Shown piece by piece: positions 1 through 9,191 of a stretch of DNA of 40,403 nucleotides (its first letter is position 1; each line of letters begins with the position of its first letter). A program made the position numbers and the translations under genes. The notes beneath the pieces were generated by a model. It was given only the letters and a program-made list of their open reading frames with translations. It was not told the origin of the DNA and ran no database searches. The stretch comes from Paracidovorax anthurii (GTDB taxonomy: Bacteria > Pseudomonadota > Gammaproteobacteria > Burkholderiales > Burkholderiaceae_C). The stretch spans positions 1 through 40,403 of the forward strand of contig NZ_QLTA01000047.1 in assembly GCF_003269065.1 (NCBI RefSeq), given 5' to 3'.

Positions 1-2
1 GG

Positions 3-320
3 CGCAGCACCCGGTTGCGCCGCGGCGGCAAGTGGCTCAAGACCACGCTGGTGCAGGCCGCCTGGGCGGCCATCAAAGTCAAGGACGGCTATCTGCAGGC
101 GCAGTTCCACCGCATCCGGGCACGTCGCGGTGCCAAGAAGGCCATCATCGCCGTGGCAGCCTCCATGCTCACGGCCATGTGGCACATGCTGCGTGACGGC
201 ACCGAATGGCAAGACCTGGGTGCCGCCCACTTCGACCGCACGGACGCCGCCAAAACAGCCAACCGCTTGATCCGGCGCCTGCAGCAGATCGGCTACCAAG
301 TCACCGCTGTCACGGGGTGA
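3..320 (+). mobile_element. IS110-family transposase, C-terminal part (cut by window edge)
   Basis: The reading frame is open from the first bases of the window to the TGA at 318, so only the C-terminal ~105 residues are visible. The sequence has the look of the transposase_20 part of IS110/IS1111 enzymes: a GGKWLKTTLVQAAWAA stretch, then basic residues (FHRIRARRGAKKA) and a hydrophobic AIIAVAASMLTAMWHML helix. These enzymes use a RuvC-like DEDD catalytic site with a Ser nucleophile in the C-terminal half; that part lies mostly outside the window. Whether the element is complete cannot be judged. I could not identify its right end in the following bases. Confidence 0.8.
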
Positions 321-743
321 AAGACGCAGTTTCATTTCAGGCCATGAGCCCCTTCATGAGCAAGACCGCCCTATGCAGCAGACTCTGCAGGAGCTTGGTT
401 CTTAAACCTGCAAAACGCACGGCATGGTTGCAGGAGGTGCGGCAGCTTACGCTAGATACGAATAGGGAGCGGCAGAACCTTTGATCGCAGGGCTCTCAGA
501 CATCGTTAAGTGTTGCGTGGAACACGAAAGCTGTCGAAAGCTGACAAACCGCAAATCGAAGTTCGATAAGAAAAATGAAGAAGATTTAATTTGATGGGGA
601 ATCACTCAATTGCTTCTTCTATAAATACCATAATCAATATCTATATAAGACGCTTCTGGGAACCTCTCGAAACCCAAGTGATTCATTCCCAACAAAGAAC
701 CCCTGATCCCCCACCGCCATGATCACTCCCCGTAGCGCGCTGA
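321..743. other. Non-coding stretch with AT-rich patch
   Basis: About 420 bases between two transposase pieces with no convincing gene. Roughly 500-660 is markedly AT-rich compared with the GC-rich surroundings (runs such as gaaaaatgaagaagattt and ctatataag), which suggests imported DNA or the flank of an insertion sequence. Short open frames here show no recognisable motif or ribosome binding site. Confidence 0.5.
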
Positions 744-890
744 ATAGCGCGCGCCACGGTAGCAAGGACGATGATGGCAGCCTGCCACAACATCAAGCGC
801 CTGGTGTCCTTCCTGGAGAGGGGAGTGGATGCGTTTTTCAAATCTACGCACCCCAGGGCACAGGTGCGTGCGCAGATCGCGAAAGCCTGA
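744..890 (+). pseudogene. Transposase C-terminal remnant (DDE type, IS5/IS1182-like)
   Basis: A plus-strand frame opened by an in-frame TGA at 741 and closed by TGA at 888 encodes about 48 residues. It includes TMMAACHNIKRLVSFLERG followed by a short basic tail. The MMAACHNIKRL pattern is typical of the last helix of DDE transposases of the IS5/IS1182 kind. There is no start region and no catalytic DDE part, so it is a 3' relic. The exact family is uncertain. Confidence 0.5.
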
Positions 891-1194
891 GCCCTCGGGG
901 GCCTGCAAGGCCCTGGGGCAAGGGGCTGGACCCATCCAGAGGCGTCATTGCACGCCCAGGGCACTGAAGCCTGCACGGCCCCACCCGGATCAGCGTCCGG
1001 CTCGGGGTTGTGAGAGATTCCCATATAGCTTGATGCCGGCTTCAGCCAGCCATCCGGCATATCGGACGCTGACGTACTGAGATTCCTCAACCAGAATGCC
1101 TCCATGTCGCCGTCAAATCTACCTCGGCAGCTATTAATTCAATAGCAAACCTCCCGATACGCCCGCCGATGCCCACGGCCTTACCATCGCCCGC
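891..1194. other. Intergenic region upstream of the SDR gene
   Basis: About 300 bases with no supported gene. It contains the palindrome at 1130-1146, described separately. Promoter elements for the downstream oxidoreductase were not clear. Confidence 0.4.
1130..1146. repeat. Dispersed palindromic repeat, copy 1
   Basis: GCTATTAATTCAATAGC: 6-bp arms GCTATT/AATAGC around AATTC. The 14-mer ATTCAATAGCAAAC that begins inside it recurs at 37121-37134, and a related palindrome lies at 32425-32443. All three are in intergenic DNA. Confidence 0.6.
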
Positions 1195-1968
1195 ATGCCC
1201 GACACCACCACCCCGCCCTCCCTCACCATCCTGACCGGCGCCTCGCGCGGCCTGGGCCTTGCCATGGCGCGCCGGCTGCTGCGCCCCGGCCACATGCTCC
1301 TGACCCTCTCGCGCCATGCCAGTGCCGAGCTGGCCGCGCTCGCGCGCGAGGCGGGCGCCACGCTGGAGCAGTGGGAGCAGGATCTGGCGCACGGCGCATC
1401 CGCGGCCGCACGGCTGCGCGCCTGGCTGGCCGCGCAGCCGCCGGGGCGCCATGCGGGCGCCACGCTCATCAACAACGCCGGCGTGGTGCCCCGCATCGCC
1501 CCGCTGTCGGACAGCGACCCGGCGGACCTCGCCCACGCGCTGCGCGTGGGCCTGGAGGCGCCCATGCAGCTCACCGGGGCCTTCCTGGGCGCCACCCGCC
1601 ACTGGCCGGGGCCGCGCAAGGTGCTCAACATCTCCTCGGGCCTGGGGCGGCGGGCGCTGGCCTCGCAGTCGGCGTACTGCGCGGCCAAGGCCGGCATGGA
1701 CCATTTCACGCGCTGCGCGGCGCTGGACGAGGCGCTGCACTCCAATGGCGCCAGGGTATGCTCGCTGGCTCCCGGTGTGATCGACACCGACATGCAGGTC
1801 CATCTGCGCGCCGCCGACCCGGCCGATTTCCCCGACGTGCAGAACTTCGCCAACCTCAAAACGGATGGCGCCCTGACCTCCCCCGACGACGCGGCCGCGC
1901 GCGTGCTCTCCTGGCTGGAGCGCCCGGACTTCGGCGAGCGCCCGGTGGCCGACGTGCGCGAGCCCTGA
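1195..1968 (+). CDS. SDR family NAD(P)-dependent oxidoreductase
   Basis: A 257-residue short-chain dehydrogenase/reductase, the usual length for the classical family. The Rossmann-fold glycine motif TGASRGLG is at residues 14-21, an NNAG motif (LINNAGVVPR) lies near residue 98, the catalytic Ser is in NISSGLG (147-148), and Tyr161 and Lys165 form the YxxxK motif (YCAAK). A PG motif follows (LAPGVIDTDMQ). The pattern is closest to the benzil/sepiapterin reductase-like subgroup, but the substrate cannot be told from sequence. A TctC binding protein follows after 87 bp on the same strand and may be co-transcribed. The start is the first ATG of the frame consistent with the Rossmann strand. Confidence 0.88.
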   Translation: MPDTTTPPSLTILTGASRGLGLAMARRLLRPGHMLLTLSRHASAELAALAREAGATLEQWEQDLAHGASAAARLRAWLAAQPPGRHAGATLINNAGVVPRIAPLSDSDPADLAHALRVGLEAPMQLTGAFLGATRHWPGPRKVLNISSGLGRRALASQSAYCAAKAGMDHFTRCAALDEALHSNGARVCSLAPGVIDTDMQVHLRAADPADFPDVQNFANLKTDGALTSPDDAAARVLSWLERPDFGERPVADVREP

Positions 1969-2055
1969 GACAGCCCCGCCCCGAGGGCACCAGCGGACTG
2001 CAGCGCCAAAAATAGCGGCCATTTCCCCACCCCGACGCCTGGAGACACCCCGACC

Positions 2056-3048
2056 ATGATCCGCTCCCTGATTTCCTTCACCGCCCTGGCATTCGCCCTG
2101 GGCACCGCCACGGCCCAGACCGCGCCCGCCGCCACGCCGGCCGCCGGCGGCTACCCCTCCAAGCCCGTGCGCCTGATCGTGCCCTTCCCGCCCGGCGGCG
2201 GCACCGACATCCTCTCGCGCCTCGTGGCCACCAAACTCACCGAAACCCTGCACTGGACCGTGGTGCCCGACAACCGGGCCGGCGCGGGCGGCACCATCGG
2301 CATCACCGAGGCCGTCAAGGCCGCGCCCACGGGCTACGACCTCGTCATGGGCCAGAAGGACAACCTCGTCGTCGCGCCCTATCTCTACAAGAACCTGCCC
2401 TGGGACCCCACCAAGGACCTCGTGGCCGTCGCCCACGTGGCCTACACCCCGGTGATCATCGCCACGGGCGCCAACTCGCGCTTCAAGACCCTGGCCGACG
2501 TGGTGGCCGCCGCGCGCGCCACGCCCGGCAAGATCACCTACGGCTCGCCCGGCAACGGCACCACCATCCACCTCGCGGGCGACCTGTTCGAGAAGGCCGC
2601 GGGCATCAAGCTCAGCCACATCCCCTACAAGGGCTCCAACCCCGCGCTCATGGACGCGCTGGCGAGCAACGTGGACCTGCTGGTGTCCTCCGTGCCCTCG
2701 GCCATGGGGCAGATCAAGTCGGGCAAGCTGCGCCCGCTGGCCGTCACGTCGATCCAGCGCAGCTCGTCGCTGCCCGACGTGCCCACGGTGGCCGAGTCCG
2801 GCTACAAGGGCTTCGACGTGAGCTCCTGGTACGGCGTGTTCGCCCCGGCCGGCACGCCCGCCGGCATCGTCGCCACGGTGAATGCCGAGATCAACAAGCT
2901 GCTCGCCATGCCCGAGATGCGCACGGCCATCCAGGCACAGGGCGCGGAGCCGCAATCGATGTCCAGCGCGCAGTTCTCCGCCCTGCTCAAGAGCGACTAC
3001 GCCAAGTGGAAGGGAATCGTGGAAGCGTCGGGAGCGAAAATCGAGTAA
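2056..3048 (+). CDS. Tripartite tricarboxylate transporter (Bug/TctC) substrate-binding protein
   Basis: A 330-residue periplasmic binding protein of the Bug family, which is greatly expanded in Bordetella, Cupriavidus and Comamonadaceae and usually binds carboxylates. Residues 1-20 form a Sec signal peptide with a probable cleavage after ATA-Q. Mature-protein hallmarks are YPSKPVRLIVPFPPGGGTDILSR, the VVPDNRAGAGGTIG stretch, ITYGSPGNGTTIHLAG and IPYKGSNPALMDALA. No TctA/TctB membrane genes lie next to it, so it is an orphan binding protein, which is common in this family. The ligand is unknown. GGAGA about 10 bases upstream of the ATG supports the start. Confidence 0.9.
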   Translation: MIRSLISFTALAFALGTATAQTAPAATPAAGGYPSKPVRLIVPFPPGGGTDILSRLVATKLTETLHWTVVPDNRAGAGGTIGITEAVKAAPTGYDLVMGQKDNLVVAPYLYKNLPWDPTKDLVAVAHVAYTPVIIATGANSRFKTLADVVAAARATPGKITYGSPGNGTTIHLAGDLFEKAAGIKLSHIPYKGSNPALMDALASNVDLLVSSVPSAMGQIKSGKLRPLAVTSIQRSSSLPDVPTVAESGYKGFDVSSWYGVFAPAGTPAGIVATVNAEINKLLAMPEMRTAIQAQGAEPQSMSSAQFSALLKSDYAKWKGIVEASGAKIE

Positions 3049-3172
3049 GGACTGCAGCGCCTCTGCGATGCGCGGCCCGGCCATTGCGCCATTGCGTTTC
3101 AAAATGTGATCTGATGTGTGCATGCGGCCACGGCCGCATCGCGACGACATTGTTCAACCATGAAGACCCGCC

Positions 3173-5047
3173 ATGGCAGACGCAAAAACTCCGACATCGC
3201 TGACAGCGCTCACCATTGCCGCCATAGGCGTCGTGTACGGCGATATCGGCACATCGCCGCTCTACGCCTTCAAGGAAGTGTTTGCCGCGGGGCGCCTGGA
3301 GATCACGGGCGCCAATGTCCTCGGCGTTCTGTCGCTGTTCTTCTGGACGCTGACACTCATTGTCTCGGTCAAGTACGTGGCATTGATCATGCGCGCGGAC
3401 AATCACGGCGAAGGCGGCCTGATGGCGCTGCTGGCGCTGGCGACGCAGTCCGTGCAGGACAAACCCCGCCTGAAGGGCGTCCTGATGACCCTGGGCGTTT
3501 TCGGTGTCGCCCTGTTCTTCGGCGACGGCGTCATCACTCCGGCGATATCGGTCCTGTCCGCCGTGGAGGGGCTGGAGGTGGTCACCACGAAAGCCACCCC
3601 CTACATCCTGCCGATCTCGCTGGTCGTGCTGCTCGCGCTCTTCATCGCCCAACGCTGGGGAACGGCGCATCTGGGGCGCTACTTCGGGATTGCCATGCTC
3701 GGCTGGTTTGCATGCCTCGGCCTGGCCGGGATTCCCCACATCGCCGCGCGCCCCGAGGTGTTGGCCGCGCTCCTGCCCCACCACGCGCTGGCTTTCTGCT
3801 TCGAACATTACGAGATTGCATTCTTCACGCTGGGCGCCGTTTTCCTGTGCGTCACTGGCGCGGAAGCGCTCTATGCCGACATGGGGCACTTCGGTGCGAA
3901 GCCCATCCGGCTGGCGTGGTTCCTTCTGGTCATGCCGTGCCTGACCCTCAACTATCTCGGCCAGGGCGCCCTGGTTCTGAGCACGCCTTCCGCGTCCTCC
4001 AACCCGTTTTTCCTGATGATGCCCGATTGGGCCACGCTGCCCATGGTGGTGCTGGCCACGGCGGCCACAGTGATCGCCTCGCAGGCGCTGATTTCCGGCG
4101 CGTTTTCCGCCGCCAAGCAAACCACCCAGCTGGGATACCTGCCGCGCCTGTCCATCCGGCACACCTCGGAAAGCGAGGCCGGGCAGATCTACGTGCCGGT
4201 GGTGAACTGGGCGTTGCTCGCGGGCGTGGCACTGGCGGTGATCGCGTTCCGCACATCGAGCGCCCTGGCCGCGGCGTACGGAATCTCCGTGAGCCTGGTC
4301 ATGGTGATCACCACGACATTGACGTTCTTCGTCATCCGCCATGGCTGGAAGCTCCCCCTGCCGCTGTGCATCGCTGCCACGGGGGTCTTCCTCTTCGTGG
4401 ACCTTGCGTTCTTCGCCTCCAATTCGCTCAAGATCGCGGAGGGCGGCTGGTTCCCCCTGCTCATGGCGGGTGCGCTGTACCTGGTGATGTCCACCTGGAA
4501 GGATGGCCGGCACCTGTTGCGCCGGCGCCAGAATGACGAGGCGATCGAGTTGACCCCCTTTCTGCATGCACTCATCACGACGCAGATCACACGCGTGGAC
4601 GGCACGGCGGTTTTCCTGACCTCCAATGCGGGCGTGGTGCCGGGTGCGATGCTGCACAACCTCAAGCACAACAAGGCACTGCACCGGTACAACCTGTTCC
4701 TCAACGTCCAGCACGGCGACGTGCCCCGCATACCGCTGACCGAGCAAGTGCAGATCCAGCCGCTCATCGAAGGCTGCTGGAGCGCCAGGATCAACTTCGG
4801 CTTCATGGATGAGCCGGACGTTCCGACTGCCTTGAACCAGGCCACTGAACTGCGGGCCATTCTGGACCCCATGTGCACCAGCTATTTCCTGGCGCGCGAG
4901 ACGGTCGTTCCCAAGCTGGGCGGCACCATGGCCGTCTGGCGGCAGAAGCTGTTCGCCCAGATGCACCACAGCGCCAGCTCTGCCGCGGATTTCCTGAAAC
5001 TGCCGAGCAATGCGGTCGTCGAGCTTGGCTCCAAGATAGAGATGTAG
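3173..5047 (+). CDS. kup: Low-affinity potassium transporter Kup
   Basis: A 624-residue inner-membrane protein of the HAK/KUP/KT family, which takes up K+ together with H+. The N-terminal signature [15 protein letters not shown] follows the first helix. About twelve hydrophobic segments span residues 10-440, with characteristic [19 protein letters not shown] and [13 protein letters not shown] motifs. The last ~180 residues are the soluble C-terminal domain ([23 protein letters not shown], then [10 protein letters not shown]). Length and motif order match intact family members. It stands alone, convergent with the universal stress gene downstream. The start ATG places the signature at the usual distance from the N-terminus. 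Confidence 0.95.
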   Translation: MADAKTPTSLTALTIAAIGVVYGDIGTSPLYAFKEVFAAGRLEITGANVLGVLSLFFWTLTLIVSVKYVALIMRADNHGEGGLMALLALATQSVQDKPRLKGVLMTLGVFGVALFFGDGVITPAISVLSAVEGLEVVTTKATPYILPISLVVLLALFIAQRWGTAHLGRYFGIAMLGWFACLGLAGIPHIAARPEVLAALLPHHALAFCFEHYEIAFFTLGAVFLCVTGAEALYADMGHFGAKPIRLAWFLLVMPCLTLNYLGQGALVLSTPSASSNPFFLMMPDWATLPMVVLATAATVIASQALISGAFSAAKQTTQLGYLPRLSIRHTSESEAGQIYVPVVNWALLAGVALAVIAFRTSSALAAAYGISVSLVMVITTTLTFFVIRHGWKLPLPLCIAATGVFLFVDLAFFASNSLKIAEGGWFPLLMAGALYLVMSTWKDGRHLLRRRQNDEAIELTPFLHALITTQITRVDGTAVFLTSNAGVVPGAMLHNLKHNKALHRYNLFLNVQHGDVPRIPLTEQVQIQPLIEGCWSARINFGFMDEPDVPTALNQATELRAILDPMCTSYFLARETVVPKLGGTMAVWRQKLFAQMHHSASSAADFLKLPSNAVVELGSKIEM

Positions 5048-5134
5048 CTCGCCTCAGAGAGGCCTCACGCTCCCTCGCAGCGCGTGGCCGCCGCCCCGAG
5101 GGGGTGTTTTTCATCCTGGGGCGGCCCGGCGATG

Positions 5135-5162
5135 AAAAAAGCGGCGCCTCGCGGAGCCGCCT
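5135..5162 (-). terminator. Rho-independent terminator downstream of usp
   Basis: Read on the minus strand, a GC-rich hairpin with GCGGC/GCCGC arms is followed by six T residues (AAAAAA at 5135-5140 on the plus strand). It sits in the 157-bp gap between convergent kup and usp and is oriented to end usp. Confidence 0.55.
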
Positions 5163-5204
5163 GGTCTGGCGTGGCCGCGGCACCGGCGCCACGGCCGGCC
5201 ACAT

Positions 5205-5642
5205 TCAGTCGCGCACCACCAGCACCGGCACGTGCACCACGCCCAGCACGCGCTGCGTGACGCTGCCCAGCACCAGTTTCTCCAGGCCGCGCCGGCCGTG
5301 CGAGCCCATCACGATCAGGTCGGCGCCGGTGGTTTCCAGCGCGCGCAGGATGCCGTCGTGCACCGCGTGCCCCTCGCCGATGGCCGTGGTCACGGCCACG
5401 CCGGCCTCTTCCAGCGCCTTGCGGGTGGCGTCCAGCGCGGCATTGGCCTCGGCGGTGGCGGCGCTCAGGTACTGCGACTGGCCATAGGCGAAATCCGCGC
5501 CCACCCCCGTGAAGGGATAGGGATCCACCACATACACCGCCGTCACCTTCGAGCCGAAGGCCTTGGCCAGCCCGGCGGCCTTGGCCACGGCGGTCTGGGA
5601 AGTCTGCGAACCGTCCACGGGAATCAGGATGTGCTTGAACAT
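5205..5642 (-). CDS. Universal stress protein, UspA family
   Basis: A 145-residue single-domain universal stress protein. It starts MFKHILIPVDGSQTSQTAVAKA and ends with the nucleotide-binding pattern ADLIVMGSHGRRGLEKLVLGSVTQRVL, a match to G-2x-G-9x-G(S/T), so it is expected to bind ATP. The frame is open 48 codons further upstream, but ATG at 5642 is chosen because an AAGGAGAAG ribosome binding site lies just before it and because family members begin at this point. A hairpin terminator follows. Family members are cytoplasmic and induced by stress or growth arrest; the trigger here is unknown. Confidence 0.93.
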   Translation of the reverse strand: MFKHILIPVDGSQTSQTAVAKAAGLAKAFGSKVTAVYVVDPYPFTGVGADFAYGQSQYLSAATAEANAALDATRKALEEAGVAVTTAIGEGHAVHDGILRALETTGADLIVMGSHGRRGLEKLVLGSVTQRVLGVVHVPVLVVRD

Positions 5643-5760
5643 GGAACTTCTCCTTGCGTTGATGGTGGGATGAAAACGTCTCCCCCGGGGTGCATCGGCA
5701 TGCCCGGCCCGGGATGGAAGCCAGTGTGACCCCGCCACGGCCGAGGTGGGTTGATTCGCA

Positions 5761-6546
5761 TCAAGCCCGGCTGCCGCCGGCGGCACCCGCGGCTTCTGCC
5801 TGGAAGCCCCCGCGCCGGCAGGTTACCACCAGCGTATCGCGGAACCCCGGCACATCCCCCACCGGCTGAATGGGCGTGGTTTCGTGGATCATGCGCGCAT
5901 CGTCCAGCAGTATCAGCGACCACGGCTCGCTCAGCGTGAAGCGGTGGCCGGTGGGCCCCGCCGCCTCGAAGATGCGCGTCTCGCCGCCCTTGATGCCCTG
6001 GCGCCCCACGAGGAACACGGCCACGAGGTCCACGCCGTCGCGGTGCGCGCCCTCGGGCGTGGGCCGCCCGATGCCGTCGGTGGTGTCGATGCGGAACTGG
6101 TGGGCCTCCAGGAACCAGCGCTCGGGCCGCGTGGCCAGGGCTGCCTGCGTCACCCCCGCGAGCGCGGCCAGCAGTTGCCGCCATGCGGGCCGTGCCGTCG
6201 TGGCATCCTGCATGGGCGCGAACCACCGCTCCATGCCGCCGTGCAGCGCGTTGTATTCCACGGGCTGCCAGTGCGCCCGGTGGGGCACCTGGCGCACGCC
6301 GTCCGGCCCGTCCGCCACGGTCTCGAAGCAGGCATGCCGCCGCCGGCGGTAGCGGCCGCCGTCCTTCAGGAACTCATCGGGCGGCAGATGCGCCCAGTCG
6401 GCCCGCAGGGCTTCGAGGTCCGGGAGCGTGCAGCCGATCCAGGCCGCCGTGTCCTCGGGCCGCAGCACCGCATAGCCCGTGCTGCGCAGATGCGCGGCCA
6501 CCTGTTCGGGCGGCAGGTAGGGAGGGGGGAAGGTGATGTGCGCCAT
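5761..6546 (-). CDS. 2OG-Fe dioxygenase family protein
   Basis: A 261-residue protein of the bacterial 2OG-Fe oxygenase family 2. The iron-binding facial triad is visible as HRDGVD (His and Asp near residues 174-176) and a distal His in DDARMIHETTPI, followed by a basic C-terminal segment that would bind 2-oxoglutarate. Relatives act on free amino acids (isoleucine-type dioxygenases) or are uncharacterised; the substrate cannot be predicted here. It is transcribed away from the PilZ gene (137 bp between starts) and toward usp, with its stop 118 bp before the usp start. Confidence 0.8.
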   Translation of the reverse strand: MAHITFPPPYLPPEQVAAHLRSTGYAVLRPEDTAAWIGCTLPDLEALRADWAHLPPDEFLKDGGRYRRRRHACFETVADGPDGVRQVPHRAHWQPVEYNALHGGMERWFAPMQDATTARPAWRQLLAALAGVTQAALATRPERWFLEAHQFRIDTTDGIGRPTPEGAHRDGVDLVAVFLVGRQGIKGGETRIFEAAGPTGHRFTLSEPWSLILLDDARMIHETTPIQPVGDVPGFRDTLVVTCRRGGFQAEAAGAAGGSRA

Positions 6547-6683
6547 AGGCCGCGGAGCTTAACCCTCCACGCCGCGCCCGCGCGCGACCGGGATCAAGAA
6601 AGCCCGCCGGGCCATGGTGCGGTCCCGCCCCGGCTGCAGTAGCATCGCGGCGGCAGACCGCACGCAGTCCCCAGGAGAAAACC

Positions 6684-7091
6684 ATGCCCCATGAACGCCG
6701 CCACTACGTCCGCGTGGCCTTCGACGCGCCGGCCCGCCTGATCGTGAGCGGCCACGGCAGCTTCGACGTGCGCGTGCTGGACGTGTCCCTCAAGGGCGCG
6801 CTGCTGCAGCTTCCCCCGGCGCTGTCGCTGCCGCAGGGCGCGCCCTGCACGCTCTCGATCCCGCTCATGGCCGAAGAGGAGCTGATCGCGATGTCCGGCG
6901 AACTGGCGCACGTGAACGGCCCCCACGCCGGCCTGCAGGGCCACACCATCGACCTCGACAGCGTCACCCACCTGCGCCGGATCATCGAGCTGCACCTGGG
7001 CGACCCGGCCCTGCTCGAACGCGATCTGCAGGCCCTGGTCTCCGCCAGCCGCGGCTGGACCTTCCCGGCCGCGCCGACCATCGGCCACTGA
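6684..7091 (+). CDS. PilZ domain protein (candidate c-di-GMP receptor)
   Basis: A 135-residue stand-alone PilZ protein. The two c-di-GMP binding motifs are present: an arginine motif at the very N-terminus (ERRHYVR, residues 4-10) and the D/NxSxxG motif as DVSLKG (residues ~33-38). The C-terminal part (DSVTHLRRIIELHLGD) resembles single-domain PilZ proteins common in betaproteobacteria. A clear AGGAGA ribosome binding site precedes the ATG. It probably acts as a cytoplasmic adaptor changing motility, pili or exopolysaccharide with c-di-GMP level; the partner is unknown. It converges on the acyl-CoA ligase with 15 bp between stops. Confidence 0.88.
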   Translation: MPHERRHYVRVAFDAPARLIVSGHGSFDVRVLDVSLKGALLQLPPALSLPQGAPCTLSIPLMAEEELIAMSGELAHVNGPHAGLQGHTIDLDSVTHLRRIIELHLGDPALLERDLQALVSASRGWTFPAAPTIGH

Positions 7092-7106
7092 CCGACCGCG
7101 CCGCCG

Positions 7107-8813
7107 TCAGGCCGGGGGCGCACCGGCCGCCCTCTCGGCCTCCTGCAGCGCGCGCCACATCACCTTGCCGCTGCCGCTCTTGGGCAGCGCGTCCGCGAAC
7201 TGCACCACGCGCGGCGCCTTGTACACCGCCATGTGCTCGCGGCACCAGCCGATGACGTCCTCCTCGGAGACATGCCCGCGCTCGGCGGGCCGCAGCACCA
7301 CCACCGCCTTCACCGTCTCGCCGCGGTAGCCGTCCGGCGCGGCGATCACGCAGGCCTCCTGGATGGCCGGGTGGCGGAACATGAGCGCCTCCACCTCCGC
7401 GGGCCAGACCTTGAAGCCGCTCGCGTTGATCATGCGCTTGAGCCGGTCGGTGAGGAAGAAATAGCCCTCCTCGTCCACGCGGCCCAGGTCGCCCGAGCGG
7501 AAGAACCGCTTGCCGTCCAGCTCGATGAAGGCGGCGGCCGTGGGCCCGGGCAGCTTCCAGTAGCCGCCGAACACGCCGGGGCCGTGGATCACGATCTCGC
7601 CCTGCTCGCCCACGGGCATCTCGCGCAGCGTGTCGGGGTCGATGACGCGTGCATCCGTGCCCATGAACGGAACGCCCAGGCACTGCTGCTTGGGGCGGTC
7701 CGGCGGATTGGTGTGCGAGGGCGCGGCCGTTTCCGTGAGGCCGTAGCCCTCGGTGTAGCGCAGGCCGAACTGTTCCAGCAGCCGCTGCGCCACGGCCTGG
7801 GGCATCGCCGCGCCGCCGCCGCCGATATAGACCAGGCTGGAGAGGTCGTAGTCGCCGAAGCGCGGGCTGGCCAGCAGGTCGATCACCATCGTCGGGATGT
7901 TGGTCCAGTTGGTCACCCGGTAGCGCGAGATGAGCCGCCCCGCGAGGTCGCGGTCCCAGCGCGGCATCATGACCAGCGTGGCGCCCACGTAGATCGACGC
8001 ATGCATCAGGCTCACCATGCCGGTGATGTGGAACATGGGCACCACCGCGAGGGTGACGCTCTCCAGCGTGGCCGTGCCCCAGAGGCTGCTGGCGACCGCG
8101 TTGTGCATGATGCTGCGGTGCGGGTGCATGCACCCCTTGGGCAGCCCCGTGGTGCCGCTGGTGTAGGGCAGCACGGCCAGATCGTCGGGCCCCACGTCCA
8201 GCACGGGCGGCGCGGCGTCGCAGGCGATCGCGTCGTGCCAGGCGTGCACCTCGCCGCCCTCCAGCGCCGGCAGCGGCCGGACCGCGCAGAGCCAGTCGCG
8301 CCACGCCGCGGGCATGGCCCGGGCCTCCGGCGATGCGGGATCGAACGCATCCACGAACTGGGTCACCAGCAGATGCCCCAGGCGCTGCGCGGGCAGCAAA
8401 GACTGGTTCGCGCCCGCCAGCTCAGGGGCCAGGTCGGCGCTGGTGATGGCCACGCGCGCATCCGGGTCGGCGATGTAGTGCCGCAGCTCATCGGCCCGGT
8501 TCATCGGATTGACCGGGACCACCACCGCGTTGGCGCGCAGGATGGCGAAATGCGCGACCACGAGCTGTGGGCAGTTCTGCATGCACAGCAGCACCCGATC
8601 GCCCTTGCGCACCCCCAGCGCGTGCAGGCGCGCCGCCAGCCGCTCGGCAGCCTGCGCGAGCCCGCGATAGGTCAGCGCCTGGCCGAAGAAAACCACCGCC
8701 GGCTTGTGCGGATAGCGCAGCGCGTTGACGGCCAGGTTGTCCCAGAGGGATGTCGCGGGGGGAACGATCGAATGGGGAAGGCGCTTGGGCCAATGGGCAA
8801 GGTGTGCGGGCAT
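7107..8813 (-). CDS. Long-chain fatty acid-CoA ligase (FadD-like, AMP-forming)
   Basis: A 568-residue member of the acyl-adenylate-forming superfamily, which activates a carboxylate with ATP and CoA. The phosphate-binding loop YTSGTTGLPKG is at residues ~217-227, GYGLTETAA follows at the A5 position, then GDLGRVDEEGYFFLTDRLKR (A7/A8), and the C-terminal catalytic Lys550 lies in SGSGKVMWR. The frame stays open far upstream (to 10073), but that part overlaps the divergent dehydrogenase and has no homology. ATG at 8813 begins a normal N-terminus. The ribosome binding site is weak. No beta-oxidation genes are adjacent, so chain-length preference is open. Confidence 0.88.
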   Translation of the reverse strand: MPAHLAHWPKRLPHSIVPPATSLWDNLAVNALRYPHKPAVVFFGQALTYRGLAQAAERLAARLHALGVRKGDRVLLCMQNCPQLVVAHFAILRANAVVVPVNPMNRADELRHYIADPDARVAITSADLAPELAGANQSLLPAQRLGHLLVTQFVDAFDPASPEARAMPAAWRDWLCAVRPLPALEGGEVHAWHDAIACDAAPPVLDVGPDDLAVLPYTSGTTGLPKGCMHPHRSIMHNAVASSLWGTATLESVTLAVVPMFHITGMVSLMHASIYVGATLVMMPRWDRDLAGRLISRYRVTNWTNIPTMVIDLLASPRFGDYDLSSLVYIGGGGAAMPQAVAQRLLEQFGLRYTEGYGLTETAAPSHTNPPDRPKQQCLGVPFMGTDARVIDPDTLREMPVGEQGEIVIHGPGVFGGYWKLPGPTAAAFIELDGKRFFRSGDLGRVDEEGYFFLTDRLKRMINASGFKVWPAEVEALMFRHPAIQEACVIAAPDGYRGETVKAVVVLRPAERGHVSEEDVIGWCREHMAVYKAPRVVQFADALPKSGSGKVMWRALQEAERAAGAPPA

Positions 8814-9182
8814 GGGGGAAGTAGCGGTGTTCCGGGGATCGGCGCAAGGCCCCCATCCTGGAGCGCGGGCGGATCGGACGTATTGGGGATGGCCCCAATC
8901 GCCGGTCACCGATGCGACGCGCCCGGCCTCGGCACTCCGCCAGCGGCGGCGCGCGGGCAGCATAACGTGTCGAAGCACCGCGTTTTTGTAACGGCATGTC
9001 CCCAAAGCCTCCCGGCATGCGCCCCGGGCCGCCGGGAGGCCGCACCATGAACGACAATCGGGGCTCCGCCGGTGCGCCACCGCCCGAGTCCGGACGGCCG
9101 GACGGCTCCAGCGCCTTCGCACCCTCATCGCTTTCACGCCGGTCCTGCGCGACGCATGCGCGCGGGGCGCGGTCCGCGGCCC
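8814..9182. other. Divergent intergenic region between acyl-CoA ligase and dehydrogenase
   Basis: About 370 bases that should hold promoters for both genes. The only clear structure is the inverted repeat at 8882-8899. Open frames crossing the region have no codon or motif support. Confidence 0.5.
8882..8899. promoter_or_regulatory. Inverted repeat, possible operator
   Basis: ATTGGGG and CCCCAAT form perfect 7-bp arms around a 4-base centre. It lies 69 bp upstream of the acyl-CoA ligase start inside a divergent promoter region, a reasonable place for a regulator site. The regulator is unknown. Confidence 0.35.
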
Positions 9183-9191
9183 ATGGACCCC

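Noticed and set aside
683-1105. Minus-strand 140-codon frame in the left intergenic region
   Set aside because: It has no motif or ribosome binding site and overlaps the transposase remnant in the other direction.
1087-3150. Long minus-strand open frame of 687 codons opposite the SDR and TctC genes
   Set aside because: It is antisense to two clear genes, Gly/Arg/His-rich without motifs, and results from high GC in the third codon position.
2987-4969. Minus-strand open frame of 660 codons opposite kup
   Set aside because: It covers an intact, well-conserved transporter gene and has no family features.
5089-5116. Possible terminator for kup (CCCC/GGGG followed by TGTTTTT)
   Set aside because: The stem is only about four pairs; too weak to list, although the T run is in the right place.
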